DNA of 64,000 bases, taken from positions 32,254-96,253 of the forward strand of contig JAKSMX010000008.1 in the NCBI GenBank assembly GCA_024400305.1. The letters are read 5' to 3'. This document shows, one piece after another, positions 61,299-64,000 of this stretch (position 1 is its first letter; each line of letters begins with the position of its first letter). The position numbers were made by a program, and so were the translations under genes. Source of the stretch: Bacteroidales bacterium (GTDB lineage Bacteria > Bacteroidota > Bacteroidia > Bacteroidales > F082). Below the pieces are notes generated by a model, which had not been told where the DNA came from, ran no database searches, and saw only the letters and a program-made list of their open reading frames with translations.

Positions 61299-61718
61299 TT
61301 AACTCTTGACCAAGAACTCAACCGCTTCCTCATAGCCTTTAAGTCCGTGGCCTGCAATTACTTTCACCGAGGCCTCGCCGGTGAACGAACGGTGGCGGAA
61401 CTCCTCCCTTTCGAAGACATTGGTGATATGCACCTCCACGACGGGGATCCTGATGGCGCGGATAGTGTCGGCGAGAGCTATCGAAGTATGGGAATAACCG
61501 CCAGGATTGAAGACTATTCCGTCGTAAACATCCATCGCCTCCTGCAACCTGTCAATCAGAACGCCCTCGTGATTCGACTGGAAACTGAATATCTCATGCT
61601 CAGGGAAGCGTTTCTCCATTTCCCAAATGTAATCGTCAAGTGATTGAGTTCCATATATTTCTGGCTCGCGTTTCCCGATAAGGTTCAGGTTCGGACCATT
61701 TAAAATCAATATTTTCAT
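61299..61718 (-). CDS. aroQ: type II 3-dehydroquinate dehydratase
   Basis: A 139-residue enzyme that removes water from 3-dehydroquinate in the shikimate pathway. ILILNGPNLNLIGKREPEIY has the catalytic Arg/Tyr loop. FFSFQSNHEG-type sequence (FSFQSNHEGVLIDRLQEA) and IVFNPGGYSHTSIALADTI hold the active-site Asn and His. VEVHITNVFEREEFRHRSF closes the site. Standard length, probable dodecamer. A TATTTTTG element at 61738-61745 is its promoter. Confidence 0.95.
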   Translation of the reverse strand: MKILILNGPNLNLIGKREPEIYGTQSLDDYIWEMEKRFPEHEIFSFQSNHEGVLIDRLQEAMDVYDGIVFNPGGYSHTSIALADTIRAIRIPVVEVHITNVFEREEFRHRSFTGEASVKVIAGHGLKGYEEAVEFLVKS

Positions 61719-61737
61719 GATAATTTATTTGGATGGC

Positions 61738-61745
61738 AAAAATAA
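61738..61745 (-). promoter_or_regulatory. promoter -7 element of aroQ
   Basis: CAAAAATA on plus (TATTTTTG on minus), 20 bp before the aroQ ATG. Confidence 0.6.
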
Positions 61746-61769
61746 ATAAAATATTTTAACAATGTGAGC

Positions 61770-62072
61770 CTATGCCGCCTTATAGAACGTCTTCCCCACC
61801 CTCCTTATGTGTTCGCCGATAGGGTTGTCTTTGTTTTTGTTGTAATCTATCAGATCGACCTTGTAAAGCAAGCCGAGGTCATCAATCTCCAACATCATGT
61901 CCATCAACTGGTTATAAGTAAGATTATCGGCAATGACGGCAAGGTCAATGTCCGAGCCTTCACGATATTCGCCTTTCGCACGCGAGCCGAAAATCACGAC
62001 TTCGCGGACATTGGCATGTCTGATGAAGACCAATCTAAGATCTGAAATTGTCGTATCACTTAAACCGTACAT
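61770..62072 (-). CDS. mntA: MNT-type nucleotidyltransferase antitoxin
   Basis: A 100-residue minimal nucleotidyltransferase. VVIFGSRAKGEYREGSDIDL contains GSRAKG and the DxD metal ligands, and VDLIDY provides the third acidic residue. In HEPN/MNT modules this protein adds AMP residues to the HEPN toxin and silences it. It begins 3 bp after the partner gene, so the two are coupled. Gene order (HEPN first, then MNT) fits the family. Confidence 0.87.
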   Translation of the reverse strand: MYGLSDTTISDLRLVFIRHANVREVVIFGSRAKGEYREGSDIDLAVIADNLTYNQLMDMMLEIDDLGLLYKVDLIDYNKNKDNPIGEHIRRVGKTFYKAA

Positions 62073-62075
62073 GGC

Positions 62076-62501
62076 TCATTTGTTTTCAAGTTTGTCCTTT
62101 TCAACAATTAATTTGGCATCAAGATTCCGCAACAGTTCCGCATATTCATCATAAATCTCCCCTGCAACATTTGCTGCATCTTCCTCATTATATGTGTGCG
62201 AAGTTGTTATTCTCGCCTTTGCCATGCGCCGCCAGCCGTCGTGATTCGAAATCAGTCCGTCTTCAAAGGCTTGAGCGAGAGTCCCGTTCGGTCCCTCCAC
62301 AAATTCATAGCCCTTGTATCTCAAGAAATCCTGCATCACCTTCCAAGCAAGCTCAAAGGTATATTCAAAACGTTGAATCAGGCCTTCTGTCTCAAGTTGC
62401 GAAAGGTCTCCAAAACTCCTCGTATCAATCACTTCAAATAATTTCGCACATGCTTTGTGGTAATTATCAAGTCTTTGCAGCCAGCGAATATCGTTTTCCA
62501 T
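62076..62501 (-). CDS. HEPN-like nucleotidyltransferase substrate-binding protein
   Basis: A 141-residue all-helical protein of the HI0074 / 'nucleotidyltransferase substrate binding' family: QRLDNYHKACAKLFEVIDTR, QRFEYTFELAWKVMQDFLRY and DGWRRMAKARITTSHTYNEE. The RxxxxH (RX4-6H) RNase motif of active HEPN toxins is not seen in its strict form; RITTSHTY is the closest. It may therefore be the non-nuclease branch. It is paired with the MNT gene at 61770-62072. A TATTTTTG element at 62522-62529 drives both. Confidence 0.82.
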   Translation of the reverse strand: MENDIRWLQRLDNYHKACAKLFEVIDTRSFGDLSQLETEGLIQRFEYTFELAWKVMQDFLRYKGYEFVEGPNGTLAQAFEDGLISNHDGWRRMAKARITTSHTYNEEDAANVAGEIYDEYAELLRNLDAKLIVEKDKLENK

Positions 62502-62521
62502 ACACTTTTGTTAATTTTTTG

Positions 62522-62529
62522 CAAAAATA
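62522..62529 (-). promoter_or_regulatory. promoter -7 element of HEPN/MNT pair
   Basis: CAAAAATA on plus (TATTTTTG on minus), 21 bp before the ATG at 62501. Confidence 0.6.
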
Positions 62530-62582
62530 ATAAATGTAACGCAAATTAAAAGCAGATTTTTTATAACAATGTGCATTTTTCA

Positions 62583-62619
62583 AAAAAAAATCCTCTTCGA
62601 CATACAACCAAAGAGGATT
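62583..62619 (-). terminator. rho-independent terminator of FISUMP gene
   Basis: Minus strand AATCCTCTT and AAGAGGATT form a 9-bp perfect stem with a 13-base loop, followed by seven or more T. It lies about 130 bp after the stop codon of 62750-63922, in a stretch with no other feature. Confidence 0.8.
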
Positions 62620-62749
62620 CCTACAATTCGCACCGCTATAACTGAAACAGCGATGTTTATATTTCTTTCTCCCGTGCCACTGCTTCGTTCGGCTGTTGCC
62701 TCACTGTGGCACTCTGAAAGCCGCTCCGTCCGCTCTTCTGCCTTTTGCG

Positions 62750-63922
62750 CTAATTTTGGGGAACGGCGACCAAGCGCACAGAGAACCCGTAATCCCGGGA
62801 GCTGTCGTAGACGCCGTAACGGCCAGAGCTGAAGTTGAAGTCGCAGGCTTTGCCTGAACCGTTCGGCGTCGACGACCAGTAGTCCCCGTAGTCCCTGACG
62901 CCGTAGACAGCCGAATCAAAGCGGTAACCAGCAACCGGCAGAGTAATAGACGCGCCACTCGGTCCGACAACTTTGTACCCGTTTCCCGTCCAAGTCCACT
63001 TGCAAGAACTTTTGAGTTCCTCAAATTGCTCCTTCGTCGGCAAATTGTTACCAAACGCTTTCATCGCCTCATCGTAAGTATAGAAACCACCCGACTCGTT
63101 TTTATCTTTCCACAAGGTTCCGCTTGGCAAGCCGAGGTCAACATAACCTGCAGGAACAACAGGACCTTTTTGTTTATCCGTAACAAGACGAACTTTACCT
63201 GATGACCGTCCATCAGAAGACATATATTCGTAACCACTAATAAGGTTATTGGCACGCATAAGATTTAGTTCTTCTACCGTTGGAAGACGCCATGTACCAT
63301 AACCATATTGTTGCGATTTATTGATATTGGCAATAACGGTTGTCGGTTCAGAATAAAAAGTACCCAAATCATTAGGGAAAACTTTCAAATAGCCATAGAG
63401 TACCAATGGTTCAGAAGGCTGAGGAGCAGGTTGTGTAGATGTAGGTGTAGGCGTTGCATGTACTGTTTGTCCTGGCTTAATGGCAATTTTTCCTGCTAAG
63501 GTTTGTGCCAGAGTTCTCATGTTCTCTCCATACGAACCTGTAAAGGCTTTACCTGCCGTGGCAATCACAACACCAGATTCAACATTGATAACACGAACAT
63601 CAACATTATACTCACCCATCACCACATTCACATCACCAATCACAATACAGGAAAGATTCAACAACTCACCGATTCTTATCATCTGATATTCTGTCAAATT
63701 AGAACGTTGCATATTCTGCTCGCTTATGATGCGGTCGATTTGCGAACGCTCAATAATTGTGTAACCCGCAGGGCGAAAACCCGTAGTAAACATACCACAT
63801 AAGCCATCAACGTCGGCTTGTGAGACACCCACTCCTGCTTTAAATTCCAATACTGCTGCACGTTGTGCAGTCATGGTAAGTGCCATCAAGCACAATACCA
63901 TAAGAGATAACAACTTTTTCAT
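62750..63922 (-). CDS. secreted protein: CsgG/FlgO-like N-terminus fused to FISUMP domain
   Basis: A 390-residue protein. MKKLLSLMVLCLMALTMTAQ is a signal peptide. About 20-150 has RAAVLEFKAGVGVSQADVDG, YTIIERSQIDRIISEQNMQR, RIGELLNLSCIVIGDVNVVM and VDVRVINVESGVVIATAGKA, the fold of CsgG/FlgO-type outer-membrane assembly proteins. A Thr/Pro-rich linker (about 172-192) leads to a FISUMP domain (TWRLPTVEELNLM, GYVDLGLPSGTLW, VVGPSGASITLPVAGYRFDS, YWSSTPNG, SRDYGFSVRLV). Such fusions may localise at the outer membrane. Function unknown. Confidence 0.8.
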   Translation of the reverse strand: MKKLLSLMVLCLMALTMTAQRAAVLEFKAGVGVSQADVDGLCGMFTTGFRPAGYTIIERSQIDRIISEQNMQRSNLTEYQMIRIGELLNLSCIVIGDVNVVMGEYNVDVRVINVESGVVIATAGKAFTGSYGENMRTLAQTLAGKIAIKPGQTVHATPTPTSTQPAPQPSEPLVLYGYLKVFPNDLGTFYSEPTTVIANINKSQQYGYGTWRLPTVEELNLMRANNLISGYEYMSSDGRSSGKVRLVTDKQKGPVVPAGYVDLGLPSGTLWKDKNESGGFYTYDEAMKAFGNNLPTKEQFEELKSSCKWTWTGNGYKVVGPSGASITLPVAGYRFDSAVYGVRDYGDYWSSTPNGSGKACDFNFSSGRYGVYDSSRDYGFSVRLVAVPQN

Positions 63923-63951
63923 ATAACTAAATTTCGTTTAAAAATTAGGCG

Positions 63952-64000
63952 TATAGGTCAATTTGCAGGATTTTTTGTATAGGTATGTCGCTATAGGTCA
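63952..64000. repeat. TATAGGTCA motifs at window end
   Basis: TATAGGTCA at 63952-63960 and 63992-64000, with TATAGGTA at 63978-63985 between them. It lies upstream of the last gene and runs off the window. Confidence 0.45.

Noticed and set aside
61209-61643. Rightward open frame overlapping aroQ, as a possible rnfB start
   Set aside because: It is antisense to aroQ and lacks the membrane helix and Cys motifs of RnfB.

Overview
The window is a chromosomal segment of a Bacteroidales-type Bacteroidota genome. The evidence is repeated promoters of the form TAnnTTTG about 20 bp downstream of TTG/TTTG, two or three secreted proteins with type IX secretion (T9SS) C-terminal sorting domains including a gingipain-like C25 protease, FISUMP-domain proteins, the linked set rpmG, DUF4295 and ftsY, bifunctional FtcD, and a Bacteroidota-style DUF4301 protein. 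Housekeeping genes are GC-rich in codon use. Accessory genes (4.4-17.6 kb and 32.5-39.7 kb) are clearly more AT-rich.

Layout. 0-4.3 kb: the end of a DUF4301 gene, scpB, a frameshifted remnant, rpe and pepD. 4.4-17.7 kb: a defence island. It starts with a YhcG-family (DUF1016) gene that has lost its nuclease domain and a second decayed YhcG fragment. A compact operon follows that matches a BREX type 4 system: a coiled-coil protein of unknown function, BrxP (PP-loop/PAPS-reductase, 4Fe-4S, DUF4007), an AlbA_2-type regulator, BrxC/PglY, PglZ and a BrxL that ends before the expected Lon protease domain. 17.8-27.6 kb: a C25 protease and two further secreted proteins, an AAA ATPase and a TPR lipoprotein regulator. 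27.6-32.5 kb: rimO, ftsY, DUF4295, rpmG and ftcD, all leftward.

32.5-39.7 kb: an accessory block of Fic, three AAA ATPases, repeat arrays, two secreted proteins and a candidate structured RNA. It separates ftcD from hutI, which work in the same histidine-degradation pathway. 39.9-51.1 kb: hutI, a deoxyhypusine synthase-like gene, a thioredoxin lipoprotein, WbqC, a 7TM-HD hydrolase, an NlpC/P60 peptidase, a FISUMP lipoprotein, an orphan N6-adenine methyltransferase and pruA. 51.1-53.9 kb: a toxin-antitoxin pair, then sstT lodged between the two ends of a decayed DUF4143 ATPase. 53.9-62.5 kb: a leftward glycan cluster (methyltransferase, glycosyltransferase, flippase, GpsA), MATE, YihY/BrkB, RseC, aroQ and a HEPN/MNT toxin-antitoxin pair. 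The window closes with a FISUMP-domain protein that has a CsgG-like N-terminus.

The most unusual pattern spans several loci. DUF4143-type ATPase genes or remnants at 21.6, 34.7, 36.2 and 53.8 kb each have a canonical promoter with a short tandem-repeat array at or a few tens of bp upstream of its -33 element. Repeat periods are exactly 23 bp or 32 bp. The two 23-bp arrays, in front of two paralogous ATPases, share an ungapped consensus in the same orientation relative to the gene. This suggests a family of repeat-operator/ATPase modules. All calls come from reading the sequence; no database search was run.
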